Source: Crocinitomix sp.
GTDB taxonomy: Bacteria > Bacteroidota > Bacteroidia > Flavobacteriales_D > Crocinitomicaceae
Assembly: GCA_013138735.1 (NCBI GenBank)
Contig: WTCE01000094.1
Location: forward strand, 1 to 64,000
Direction of reading: 5' to 3'
Length of the DNA stretch: 64,000 nt
Shown: positions 1 to 8,181 of the stretch, piece after piece
How the letters are laid out: the number at the start of each line of letters is the position of its first letter
How positions within the stretch are numbered: the stretch's first letter is position 1
Notes under the pieces: model-generated
The model's database searches: none
Told to the model about the DNA's origin: nothing
What the model saw: the letters and a program-made list of their open reading frames with translations, nothing else
Made by a program: the position numbers and the translations under genes

Positions 1-55
1 GTGACTTGCAAGATTCTTCATTTGGAAATTCATCCATAAAACTTAGTATATTCAT
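1..55 (-). CDS. IS1595-like transposase, N-terminal fragment at window edge
   Basis: The reverse strand reads an ATG at 55-53 followed by an open frame to the window edge, giving MNILSFMDEFPNEESC plus two more residues. This opening (hydrophobic start, then F-x-x-x-F-P-x-E-x-x-C) resembles the N-terminus of IS1595-family transposases of Bacteroidota, where the Cys precedes a zinc-ribbon region. Only 18 codons are visible, so neither integrity nor family can be confirmed. The IS end would have to lie between 56 and about 190, because the next gene ends at 192; I could not place a terminal inverted repeat. The adjacent RAYT remnant makes a mobile-element-rich context plausible. Confidence 0.5.
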   Translation of the reverse strand, partial: MNILSFMDEFPNEESCKS

Positions 56-191
56 TTTGTTTTTTCTTCAAAACTAGAGTGGCACAACGTAATCTATTTA
101 CGGTCTGGTAAAAGATGGGGGAATCAGTATTAATAATAAGCCGTTGTGATAATCTCTTCAAAACTTCGCCTAGTATCTGTTCAAATATATT

Positions 192-527
192 TCACTTTTT
201 CTTTTTACTCGGTTTCGGTTTTAATTGAGAAACATAATCAAAACTTTTTTGCAAGTACTCAGCCAATTCATCCGATTTAGCAAATAGTGCCTGTGGAACA
301 TGAACATATTCTTTCATGATTCGGCCGTGCTGTTCCATTAATTGGGTTTTGTAGATCTCCATAAAAGCTTCTCTATCGGCAGCTGATAAACGCAGTGCCA
401 TGTCACCTTCTTTCGACAGAAAAGAAAACATATGTCCGTTTATTGAAGTGTAGGGCGTGGTTTTACCCTTTCTCTCAATGGCAGGGTTGTTTTCTATTAA
501 TTGGTCGTATAGTGATACTGAGTCCAT
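192..527 (-). CDS. TfoX/Sxy N-terminal-domain-like protein
   Basis: A 111-residue protein. The block from about residue 20 to 60 (PYTSINGHMFSFLSKEGDMA, then LRLSAADREAFMEIY) matches the small alpha/beta fold of TfoX N-terminal-like proteins, which usually stand alone in Bacteroidota and have no settled function there. The tail is Lys-rich (KPKPSKKKK). The frame is open to a TTG at 569, but I chose the ATG at 525-527 because the family starts shortly before the x-LYxQLI helix and the upstream codons belong to a transposase remnant. No Shine-Dalgarno site is visible. Its start codon sits directly at the broken end of the RAYT fragment, so its native promoter may have been replaced. Family assignment is moderate; function is unknown. 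Confidence 0.6.
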   Translation of the reverse strand: MDSVSLYDQLIENNPAIERKGKTTPYTSINGHMFSFLSKEGDMALRLSAADREAFMEIYKTQLMEQHGRIMKEYVHVPQALFAKSDELAEYLQKSFDYVSQLKPKPSKKKK

Positions 528-697
528 AAGCAATAAGTATAAAAATTTAGTCCTTTGTTCTTGATGCAATAACGTAGCGAATCTAGAATTGCCTTCTTAT
601 GATTTTTTCTTGTGAATACATCTATCCAATCTACAACGGTTAAAGTGAGATAATAACTACTGTTTTTTTTGATTGTATGTTTTAGGCCTGTAAGCAT
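528..697 (-). pseudogene. Truncated REP-associated tyrosine transposase (RAYT)
   Basis: From an ATG at 695-697 the reverse strand encodes about 56 residues typical of the N-terminus of Bacteroidota RAYT (IS200/IS605-related, Y1) transposases: YYLTLTVVDWIDVFTRKN, then ILDSLRYCIKNKGLNFYTYC. In intact relatives this runs directly into an HUH motif of the type MxNHxHLI and, later, a catalytic Tyr. Here the similarity stops after YCL; the frame runs on into the TfoX-like gene and ends at 497 without HUH or Tyr. The fragment therefore lacks all catalytic residues and is a remnant. REP-like palindromes lie just upstream of its start, as expected for this family. The frame could also be opened from a TTG at 739. 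Confidence 0.7.
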
Positions 698-728
698 TCC
701 ATTGAAATTAGTAATAAAAAGTGAAAGT

Positions 729-809
729 CGCAGCAGCAAAGCTACTCCGAAGCTGATTGTTATGAATTTATCTAAAAACCCCAGGTTGCGAAGTAGCTTT
801 GCTGCTGCG
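729..809. repeat. REP-like inverted repeat next to RAYT remnant
   Basis: Two exact 18-base arms face each other: CGCAGCAGCAAAGCTACT at 729-746 and its reverse complement at 792-809, separated by 45 bases. RAYT genes are normally flanked by such pairs of repetitive extragenic palindromes, which the transposase recognises as hairpins. The placement upstream of the RAYT start supports a REP/BIME interpretation. Whether further genomic copies exist cannot be seen from this window. Confidence 0.6.
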
Positions 810-851
810 CTTTTATCCCCGTAATAACATTCATCTCGCAGTTCCCCAAGC

Positions 852-867
852 TGCGGAGTAGCTCAGC
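852..867 (+). repeat. Degenerate third copy of the REP arm
   Basis: TGCGGAGTAGCTCAGC at 852-867 matches TGCGAAGTAGCTTTGC at 787-802 in 13 of 16 positions. It is a likely decayed relative of the inverted-repeat arm next to the RAYT remnant. The rest of the gene-free stretch (698-995) is AT-rich and shows no open frame, RNA gene or clear promoter. Confidence 0.4.
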
Positions 868-995
868 CAACGGTATAAAACAAAATAGTAATTTCATGAA
901 TTAGATCTCAAATATTCCTTTTTACATGCTGTAAATAAACGGCCAATAAGAAAATTAAAATGCCGATTTTAAGCACTATTCTTACTATATACTTA

Positions 996-1514
996 TTACA
1001 AAGCAATTCGCTCTGCTTCCTCAACAGCACCAGGGATTGCTCCTAAACAAACGATTTTATGAATTGATTGAGAAAACAACTGCCATAAATCACTTTCAGT
1101 CGTGTCAATGAATAATTGCCAGCGTTGCGATATTCCGTCTTCTGTCGCATCACTTTTATAAATATCCATAATAGAAAGCACATTTACATCCGTCTCTTTG
1201 AGTTCGGGTAATAAAATAGGTTTTTCTAACTGTTGATAATAGGCAATGATTTTTTCAGAAAGCCGACCCATATTTGGGTTTTGAATAATGGAATTAATGG
1301 TTTTCACATCAGCTTCAAATTCAATTATAATTGAATGTTCATAGTCAATAACAAGATCTAGGTCTTCTTGGTTTTGAACAAGCTCAAGCCAATATGCTTT
1401 GTCCTCAGTAAATTTCAGCCCAATATTTTGGGGATAATGACATAAAGGAATATTCTTAGTGCTCAATAATTCGGCGTATTGTTTAACACTCAATGCCGTA
1501 AATAGAGATCCCAT
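996..1514 (-). CDS. Hypothetical protein, 172 aa
   Basis: An ATG-started frame (1512-1514) encoding a 172-residue acidic soluble protein without signal peptide, membrane segment or a motif I recognise. It is rich in Leu, Ile and Glu, and helical stretches are likely in the middle part (KTINSIIQNPNMGRLSEKII). The C-terminus ends in a hydrophobic, Ala-rich segment (CLGAIPGAVEEAERIAL). It stands alone between the mobile-element remnants and a small secreted-protein gene. I cannot assign a function. It is probably a real gene, because codon use is normal and the frame is long with no competing frame. Confidence 0.6.
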   Translation of the reverse strand: MGSLFTALSVKQYAELLSTKNIPLCHYPQNIGLKFTEDKAYWLELVQNQEDLDLVIDYEHSIIIEFEADVKTINSIIQNPNMGRLSEKIIAYYQQLEKPILLPELKETDVNVLSIMDIYKSDATEDGISQRWQLFIDTTESDLWQLFSQSIHKIVCLGAIPGAVEEAERIAL

Positions 1515-1592
1515 ATTTTAGTTTTAACAGTTGATTCAATAACCTAAATGATTTGTACCAATGGTTAAGCATCACTTTTTAATCTCACCGAG

Positions 1593-1640
1593 CTATCGCG
1601 CGAAATGCAATTCGACGAAGTCGATCCCTTCGCGTGATAG
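1593..1640. repeat. Nested palindromic extragenic element
   Basis: CTATCGCGCGAA at 1593-1604 pairs with TTCGCGTGATAG at 1629-1640 (12-base arms, one G-T wobble). Inside the loop TCGAC (1612-1616) pairs with GTCGA (1620-1624). The result is a hairpin within a hairpin lying between two same-strand genes. The inner CGAAGTCGA core recalls the TCGAAG motif in the elements at 33320 and 46549. There is no T-tract, so it looks like a REP-type element rather than a terminator. Confidence 0.5.
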
Positions 1641-1658
1641 ATACATGATGATAGAATA

Positions 1659-2069
1659 TTAATAATGTTTTAAACTATCTCTTTTTTCGGTATAAGGTTT
1701 CCCAACCTTTTTACCATATTTAACCAATTCATCTTCATTAAAACCTTCAAAAGTGATAACACCAGCTAGGTATAATTTTTTAATTAATGATTTTCTCGTA
1801 GTGTTCGGGTATTCAAAAATGATCGTATCCAAATTCTTAGCATTCAAAACTTCAAAATAAGCGGTTTCATAGGCCTCATTCCATTTAACATAAATAAGTT
1901 CCTTATCGTTTAAGTCCACAAAATAATACGAACCCTTCACTCCTGCATCTTTTTTTACTTTACACAATTCTTTACCGTCGACAGTAACAATAAAGTTTTT
2001 TATTTTAATGCTTTGCCCCAAAAGACCTATAGGAATGAGGAACAACATTAAGATTACTATATTTTTCAT
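1659..2069 (-). CDS. Small secreted hypothetical protein, 136 aa
   Basis: Starting at the ATG 2067-2069 the protein opens with a clean signal peptide (MKNIVILMLFLIPIGLLGQS), cleaved after about residue 18. The mature part of about 117 residues has alternating beta-type patterns (FIVTVDGKELCKVKKDAG, then YYFVDLNDKELIYVKW) and no membrane segment, so it is predicted to be periplasmic or exported. The frame is open to a start at 2123, but the extra 18 codons precede the signal peptide and are not expected to be translated. I do not recognise a family. It lies 80 bases downstream of the TraB-family gene on the same strand and may be co-transcribed with it. Confidence 0.6.
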   Translation of the reverse strand: MKNIVILMLFLIPIGLLGQSIKIKNFIVTVDGKELCKVKKDAGVKGSYYFVDLNDKELIYVKWNEAYETAYFEVLNAKNLDTIIFEYPNTTRKSLIKKLYLAGVITFEGFNEDELVKYGKKVGKPYTEKRDSLKHY

Positions 2070-2148
2070 ATTACTAATTTTAAAAGTTAATTCTCTCAAG
2101 TAATGACAAGTTAAGGTCAACAAAAAAAGCTATACTCAAATACCCACC

Positions 2149-5100
2149 TTAAAACAGCCCATCAAACAAACCACCATAATCATAAGAATCTAACGAGACA
2201 CGTTTACGGTGCTTTAGTTCAAATATTTCAAGCGTTCTTTTAATGGTTTCTTCCATTTCCTCATCATTCTTAATCGAGAGTCCTTTTTTGGTTTGATGAT
2301 CCTCAATACTCAAGTCTTTTTCATCTGTAGACATGAGGCCAACATAATCAATCATCCAGTTCTTTTTGTTTTCTTCTTTTCGTTTAAAGAAATAGATGGT
2401 GCCTTGTTCTTTGCCGTTATCAATTGTAACCGTTTTAACAAATGCTACAGTGTCTTCTTCTTCATCATAACCTGTATTATAGAGTAGGGCAAAGGCAATA
2501 TCTTGCTGCGTAATGGCAGGATCTAAATATTCTAAAAGTTCTTCATCATCTAAACGATTATAAACCCAAACACGGTATTTCTCATCTCGAGAAACTTCAT
2601 TGATTTTTGAAGTATCAACGTCTAATCCAAGTTTAGCATGAATGATCTCTGCTTCAACTTTAAATTTTTCATCTTCAATACGGTAAATATCTTCGAAATA
2701 GGCATCCGCATCTTTATCGCCACTTGCTTTAAAGCCACACATTAATGTATAGTAATCCAAAAACAAAGTGTGATAAGTTTCATATTGGTTAACACGACCA
2801 TAATTATAGCCATAACTATTATTATTCGAGCTCTCATTCTGGTTAGCTACTGTTCGCTTTAACTCAATTTTTGCATTTCTAAAAATCGCCGATTTTCTTG
2901 ACTTAAAATGATCAAAGGTGTAGATTTCTTGCAGATATCCGTCAGCCAAAAGTTCCATTACATGTGGGTGATAATCCGCATATTGCGCCATTTCGTACAT
3001 TTCTGGATAATAATCCTTTGACAGTTCTAATGAATCATATAAATAATCGAAAAATTTCAGTTTGCTTTCTTTTTCAGAAAAAGGAGGGTTGTCTAACAAC
3101 AATTTCTTTATCGCCGCATAGGCTTCTTCTGTTTCAGTGTAAGAGAAACATTTTAAAGCAACAAATTGTAAATCTGAATTGAAGTTATTGGAATCATACA
3201 CTTCATATAAAAATTCGTATGCCGGCTCAACTTCTAAATTGGCTAAAGTCAAAATTAAGTCTTCACGATATTCTTGTTCCGTTTCTTCCTCATATTCATA
3301 GGTATGATAAGCGTTAGCAATTCCCGCCACATCTTTTTCTTGAAAATCAACTGTATTAATCGATTTGATTGCGTTAATCTTATTCAAACTGTCTTCACCG
3401 TTCAGATGTTCAAAAAATAATTCGGCTTTGTCTTCAAATAAATCTCTACCTATTACGGTATCCTTTGGTTCAAAAGTATCGAAAAAGCGCTGTGCATATG
3501 GAGATGGGCCAGCGATTGTATCAATTAATGTTTGAAGCAGATATTGAACGCCATTATGCAATCTAAAATGTGTCATAATACCTTTTGCACTTCCTGTATC
3601 TGTTAAGGTATAGGATAAGGTGATATCTCCGTCAATTTCCTTTTCTATACGGTTAGATACTTTTAAGCCGTGTTCTTTTGTTAAAGATTTTGTTCTGTTT
3701 TCCCAAAAAGCTTCAACTGAATCAGCTCCGTAATAATCATGGAATTTTACATATCCCACATAAATGCCTTCACCTGTTTTAGGAAGTGTGTGATATTTTG
3801 ATCCTGAAGAGGATAAAAAACTGCGATCTTCTTCTTCTTCTTCCTGCCCATAACCATATCCACGGCCTGGCATTGATGGAAATTCTTTTTCTAGAATCGT
3901 TTCAACAGAGTAGTGGAGGCTGGTATCTTCATACACTTCATATTCGTCAGTTAAAATAAAATTATCAAATTCAAAAGAATCGAAAAAGGTAGTTGCGTTG
4001 GCATCCTTTGCAGTAGTGGTCATTAAATAATAGTAACCACCTTGCGTAATCAATTTCAATTTTAAGTCTTGCGTTTGGTTGGGATGATCCTCATCTGCCT
4101 TTAAATCTTGTAAAACGTAACTGAAACCAGACTCTGGATGAAAAGTAGTAGTTGCTATTTCATAACCCATTTCTTTTCCAAACGATTCACCCAAATAAGC
4201 CAAATCGAATGAATCCTCTTCAATAAAATCAAGATCGTTATACGTATAGCGCATAACTAAATAATAGTCATCCTTTTCGCTATCAAATGATTGATAAGTA
4301 GGTTCTATTTCGGTGTTTTCTAATCCGTCAATCATATCTTGACCGCTGACCATACCTTTCATCTTCCATTTTGCTCCACCATAAGTTGGTGTAACGTCAT
4401 TCCATTCGGAAGAATTTTTTCCCAACTGGATTTCGCTAAAAAAGCGCTTTGGATGACTTTTTTGGATGTATTCTCCAATCCCAAAACCTTTAAATACAAC
4501 AATTTCTGTAGGTGTGAAGAAGACATTATAGTTAACATAAGCGTTTTTACTTGTTAAGGTAAGCACGCGGTAGCCCATATGCCCGTTGACATTAATTTCT
4601 TCTTTTTTAATGAGTTCACCCGGCGTTGCGATATAAATTAAACTATCAAAAGTTGCTTTATAATACTCAGGGTCTTTACCAAAAATTCCGCCATAAGTGA
4701 ACATACGTACAATGCTAAAATATCCGCCGTTTATAGGTTCAGGACATAAATATTCCATTTTTCCGCGGCTGCTTGTTGGCATTTGATAAAGTGTTCCTGG
4801 CACAGATACTTGAATAAATCCATCTTCTGTAACATGTGGTTTAAAATCAATTGGGCGGTAGAGACTCTCCAATTTTTTTCTCGCTTTATGCGATTTTCCT
4901 GAAGATTTTGGATTCACTGCACGCACATTATATCCTAATTCTCTAAGCATTTCAATAGCACCTCCGTCACCTGGTAAATGCGCTGCACCAATTCCAATAA
5001 ATAAAGAGTTTTTAGAAATAATTGAGTCAATTCTGTCGACCATATTTCTATTTCGCTGTACGATAAAGTAATCGTGATAAACTGATGTAGGATTGTCGGC

Positions 5101-5766
5101 TTTACTTAAAGAATCGATTTGATTCAAATCACCACGGCGATAAGCTTCTTCTAAAAGCACGTATTTACGTTGACCGTCTGATTCTAAATAATTGTTACGA
5201 CTATTGTCTTCTTCTTTATCCTTGTCAGGCGTCATTGCCAAAATAGAGAGGTCGATCACTTCCTCTAGTGTCTCTAAACTATAAATTGGCTTATTGTTTT
5301 TTGCACCTGCTTGGAAAATAAACATATCTAGGAAAGTATTCTCTTGATAATCTTCATTCCCTGGATTAAAACGGTAAAGAATTTGATTCATTAAGCCATT
5401 CTTATTCTCCATTAATTTATAGGTGACGTCATTTTCAGGTTCGTCAATATCGAATGCCTTTTCATAAAAACCGTCGTACGAATAGTTTCCGCCAGAAAAA
5501 GCACCCATGTCTCTATAATCGTCCATCCAATGTGCTGGAGAAGATTCTAATGCAATTGCATCAGCCCGATTTAAGCATAAGTAAAAAGAGTCACTTACGT
5601 TAAACGCCAGTTTGTTTGAAACGTGCATTGTTCCGTATAAATAACTTGGTGTATTTAATCCGTTACCTGAAATTTCCCAAAGTAATCCTTGATAGGATTT
5701 TTGCTGGGAAATGCCAAAAAATGACGTGAAAATTAGCGTAATAATTAGAGAGGAGCGTAGTAGCAT
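2149..5766 (-). CDS. TraB/GumN family protein with very long C-terminal extension
   Basis: A 1205-residue secreted protein. A signal peptide (residues 1-20, ending near FFGISQQ) is followed by a TraB/GumN domain at about 28-285: the opening YLYGTMHVSNK with its conserved GT-H, and the closing block SLFIGIGAAHLPGDGGAIEM that ends the family fold. TraB/GumN proteins are thought to be metal-dependent peptidase- or chelatase-like (Tiki/PrgY relatives), but the bacterial role is unsettled. Ordinary GumN proteins are about 300 residues. Here about 900 more follow, with repeated beta-rich segments (300-750), an acidic Glu run near residue 645 and an alpha-helical, possibly HEAT-like stretch (780-1050). 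There is no T9SS sorting domain. The extension matches nothing I recognise. N-terminal family call good; whole-protein function unknown. Confidence 0.8.
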   Translation of the reverse strand: MLLRSSLIITLIFTSFFGISQQKSYQGLLWEISGNGLNTPSYLYGTMHVSNKLAFNVSDSFYLCLNRADAIALESSPAHWMDDYRDMGAFSGGNYSYDGFYEKAFDIDEPENDVTYKLMENKNGLMNQILYRFNPGNEDYQENTFLDMFIFQAGAKNNKPIYSLETLEEVIDLSILAMTPDKDKEEDNSRNNYLESDGQRKYVLLEEAYRRGDLNQIDSLSKADNPTSVYHDYFIVQRNRNMVDRIDSIISKNSLFIGIGAAHLPGDGGAIEMLRELGYNVRAVNPKSSGKSHKARKKLESLYRPIDFKPHVTEDGFIQVSVPGTLYQMPTSSRGKMEYLCPEPINGGYFSIVRMFTYGGIFGKDPEYYKATFDSLIYIATPGELIKKEEINVNGHMGYRVLTLTSKNAYVNYNVFFTPTEIVVFKGFGIGEYIQKSHPKRFFSEIQLGKNSSEWNDVTPTYGGAKWKMKGMVSGQDMIDGLENTEIEPTYQSFDSEKDDYYLVMRYTYNDLDFIEEDSFDLAYLGESFGKEMGYEIATTTFHPESGFSYVLQDLKADEDHPNQTQDLKLKLITQGGYYYLMTTTAKDANATTFFDSFEFDNFILTDEYEVYEDTSLHYSVETILEKEFPSMPGRGYGYGQEEEEEDRSFLSSSGSKYHTLPKTGEGIYVGYVKFHDYYGADSVEAFWENRTKSLTKEHGLKVSNRIEKEIDGDITLSYTLTDTGSAKGIMTHFRLHNGVQYLLQTLIDTIAGPSPYAQRFFDTFEPKDTVIGRDLFEDKAELFFEHLNGEDSLNKINAIKSINTVDFQEKDVAGIANAYHTYEYEEETEQEYREDLILTLANLEVEPAYEFLYEVYDSNNFNSDLQFVALKCFSYTETEEAYAAIKKLLLDNPPFSEKESKLKFFDYLYDSLELSKDYYPEMYEMAQYADYHPHVMELLADGYLQEIYTFDHFKSRKSAIFRNAKIELKRTVANQNESSNNNSYGYNYGRVNQYETYHTLFLDYYTLMCGFKASGDKDADAYFEDIYRIEDEKFKVEAEIIHAKLGLDVDTSKINEVSRDEKYRVWVYNRLDDEELLEYLDPAITQQDIAFALLYNTGYDEEEDTVAFVKTVTIDNGKEQGTIYFFKRKEENKKNWMIDYVGLMSTDEKDLSIEDHQTKKGLSIKNDEEMEETIKRTLEIFELKHRKRVSLDSYDYGGLFDGLF

Positions 5767-6039
5767 AAGTTTTTTGTTAATGAAGGTGTTAAAATACGAA
5801 TGATTTCTTGATTATAATGTTAACGATTCTTAAAGATTCGCATCTCTTTTAGGTTTAAGATGATAATTCTGATTAACCGAAAAGTTACATCTGAATTATA
5901 TGACCAGATAAGCTTAAGGGTTAATCGTTTGACAATTAAGTGAATACTTGCTTGTTTCTTTTGATGTTAGGTGAACAGGGTTTAAATTATCGCCGTAAAA
6001 AATAGCGATAGTTCAATAGTAATTCGATAAATGTTTAAG

Positions 6040-7290
6040 CTAAGATGAAGGATTGTTACGAGGCTTAAATGGCTTTTTCTTGTTTTTATGGAAAGGCTTC
6101 TTTTTACCCTTGAAATTATTGTTACTGCTTGACGGAGCCTTAGAATTCCAATCAGGCGCTTCTCCAAATGCTTTTGGTAATTCCAATTTTGGAACCTGCG
6201 CTTCAATCAATTTCTCAATTTTTCTAAGCTTATGGAAATCCTTAGGATTAACAAGCGTAAATGCTTCACCTTTAGAATTTGCACGGGCAGTTCTACCAAT
6301 TCTATGCACATAATCTTCAGCATCATGTGGCACATCATAGTTAATAACCATGTTAATCTCCTTGATGTCAATTCCACGCGACATTACATCAGTAGCAACC
6401 AAAATGCGTACATTCTTCGCTCTAAATTCGCGTAAAACTTCTTCGCGGGCACTTTGATCTAGGTTAGAAGAAATGGTTTTAGATTTGAATCCCATTTTTC
6501 TTAAATAGCGATTGATTTCAGAAACTCTCACCTTTGCAGATGTGAATACGATAATACTATCATACTCTGGGCGTTCATCTAAAATATACTTTAATGTCTG
6601 CTGCTTTTGATTGTCGTATGTTAAATAAACATGTTGTTTAACTCCAGCCGCAGGCTTAGATACCGCCAAAGTAATTTCTTTTGGATCGTTTAAGATTTTA
6701 CGCGCCAACATTTTTATTTTGCTCGGCATGGTCGCACTAAACATTAAAGTTTGGTGTTTCTTTGGCAAATAAGAGATAATCTTAGTTAAGTCATCAAAGA
6801 ATCCCATGTCTAGCATACGATCGGCTTCATCTAAAACTAAATGCTTTACATGTTTAAAATTGACGTATCCCATTTTTAAATGCGAGAGCAACTTGCCCGG
6901 CGTAGCAACAATAATATCTGTTCCTTCTTTTAATGCCGTTCGTTGCAGTTCCCAATCTTTTCCATCTCCACCGCCGTAAACAGCTTTAGAGCCTACGGAA
7001 AGGAAATATGCGAGTCCTTGGATTTCCTTTTCTATTTGCACAGCCAACTCACGAGTTGGTACAATAATTAAGGTATCTATATTTGTATCTTCTTTGCCAA
7101 CCAACTTATTTAAGATGGGGAGTACAAATGCAGCCGTTTTTCCAGTACCAGTTTGGGCACAGGCGATTAAGTCTTCATTTGCAAGTACAAAGGGTATTGC
7201 TTTTTCTTGGATTGGGGTTGCATTTTCAAACCCCATGTATGAAAGTGCTTCAAGAAGTTGCTCTTTCAATTCTAATTCGGTAAATTTCAT
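6040..7290 (-). CDS. DEAD-box ATP-dependent RNA helicase (RhlE/DeaD-like)
   Basis: Residues 1-375 form the two RecA-like lobes of a DEAD-box helicase. Visible motifs are a Q-motif (GFENATPIQEKAIP), motif I AQTGTGKT, motif Ia PTRELA, motif Ib TPGK, motif II DEAD, motif III SAT and motif VI HRIGRTAR. The enzyme unwinds short RNA duplexes in an ATP-dependent way and usually acts in ribosome assembly and mRNA turnover, often in the cold. The basic tail (GKKKPFHKNKKKPFKPRNN) is a typical low-complexity RNA-binding extension. I chose the ATG at 7288-7290 (416 residues) because family members start with MKFxEL; the open frame extends 15 codons further. It is divergent from msrA across a spacer of about 107 bases. 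RhlE-like by overall form; subfamily not certain. Confidence 0.93.
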   Translation of the reverse strand: MKFTELELKEQLLEALSYMGFENATPIQEKAIPFVLANEDLIACAQTGTGKTAAFVLPILNKLVGKEDTNIDTLIIVPTRELAVQIEKEIQGLAYFLSVGSKAVYGGGDGKDWELQRTALKEGTDIIVATPGKLLSHLKMGYVNFKHVKHLVLDEADRMLDMGFFDDLTKIISYLPKKHQTLMFSATMPSKIKMLARKILNDPKEITLAVSKPAAGVKQHVYLTYDNQKQQTLKYILDERPEYDSIIVFTSAKVRVSEINRYLRKMGFKSKTISSNLDQSAREEVLREFRAKNVRILVATDVMSRGIDIKEINMVINYDVPHDAEDYVHRIGRTARANSKGEAFTLVNPKDFHKLRKIEKLIEAQVPKLELPKAFGEAPDWNSKAPSSSNNNFKGKKKPFHKNKKKPFKPRNNPSS

Positions 7291-7397
7291 ATTCTGAGGT
7301 GAAGATAGATAATTTTTGTTAACCACAAAGTACATTTGAATTGAAGTACTGTAAGTTTTATGCCGATCTATCGACCAAATTAAAAATTAGACATAAA

Positions 7398-8051
7398 ATG
7401 ATTAAGAATATTTTAATAGCAACGTTCTCTCTTTTCACAATGGCATTGGTCTTAATATCTTGCCAATCAGCAACTGATTTAGGAGCTACAAGTGATGGTG
7501 AAAAGCAGAATTATGATAATATGCAAAGGGCTTATTTTGCCAGTGGCTGCTTTTGGTGTGTTGAGGCTATTTATGAAAGTGTTGAAGGAGTAGAGGAAGT
7601 GTATAACGGATATGCTGGTGGTCATACTGAAAACCCAACTTATGAAGCCTCAAACACAGGGAGTACTGGCCATGCAGAGGCCGTGGAAGTGATTTATGAT
7701 TCCACCAAAGTTTCATTCAAGCAATTGGTAGATGTTTATTTTGGGAGTCAGAATATTGAACAAGTGAATGGACAAGGAAATGATATTGGGAGTCAGTATC
7801 GCAGTATTGCATTTTACAGTAACATAGCTGAGAAGACGATAATTGATCAAAAAGTAGCTGCATTAACTGTGCAAGGTTTAAATGTGGCAAGTGAAATAAA
7901 ATCCTTTGAAAAATTTTGGATGGGAGAGGATTATCACCAAGATTATGAGCGTTTGCATCCAGACCAAGGATATATTTTAGCAGTTTCCGTACCTCGGTTG
8001 AATCGCTTTAAAAAGGCTTTTCCTGAATTATTGAAAAAGTCTGAGCATTAA
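7398..8051 (+). CDS. msrA: Peptide-methionine (S)-S-oxide reductase, lipoprotein
   Basis: A 217-residue MsrA, which reduces methionine-S-sulfoxide in oxidised proteins. The catalytic motif GCFWCVE lies at about residue 55, followed by GYAGGHTENPTYE, GSTGHAEAVEV and QYRS, all family hallmarks. The start at 7398 puts a lipoprotein signal in front (ALVLISC, lipid-modified Cys near residue 20), so the enzyme is expected to be membrane-anchored outside the cytoplasm and to repair envelope proteins. The usual HDPTQ segment is replaced by SQNIEQVNGQGND, a variation seen in part of the family. No fused MsrB domain is present. The frame is open 19 codons further upstream but the lipobox supports the inner start. 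Confidence 0.93.
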   Translation: MIKNILIATFSLFTMALVLISCQSATDLGATSDGEKQNYDNMQRAYFASGCFWCVEAIYESVEGVEEVYNGYAGGHTENPTYEASNTGSTGHAEAVEVIYDSTKVSFKQLVDVYFGSQNIEQVNGQGNDIGSQYRSIAFYSNIAEKTIIDQKVAALTVQGLNVASEIKSFEKFWMGEDYHQDYERLHPDQGYILAVSVPRLNRFKKAFPELLKKSEH

Positions 8052-8054
8052 TTG

Positions 8055-8083
8055 GAGTCTGGTCGGAAGACCGATTTTTACTC
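8055..8083 (+). terminator. Possible terminator after msrA
   Basis: Just after the msrA stop, GGTC-GGAA-GACC (8061-8072) forms a short GNRA-like hairpin followed by GATTTTT, and outer GAGT (8055-8058) can pair with ACTC (8080-8083). The stem is short, so this is a weak call. Confidence 0.3.
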
Positions 8084-8181
8084 TAATCTATTCAATTGTC
8101 GTAATTCCTATTGGCTAAATTTTGCGAATTAAAAAATTTTAACTTTTTTTGAGCTCTTTTTTACACAAAAAAATCTCAAAC

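Noticed and set aside
528-569. Upstream TTG start for the TfoX-like gene
   Set aside because: The extra 14 residues overlap the RAYT remnant and do not fit the family's N-terminus.
698-995. A small RNA or tRNA gene in the gap near the REP elements
   Set aside because: The only strong structure is the inverted repeat, and no T-loop GGTTCRA or cloverleaf is seen.
3827-3843. GAA codon repeat (Glu run) in the TraB-family gene as a phase-variation tract
   Set aside because: The unit is three bases, so slippage only changes the length of an acidic run; no sign of functional switching.
7291-7397. Promoter TACTTTG for the helicase gene
   Set aside because: The -7 box is one base short and no matching -33 was found at a proper distance.
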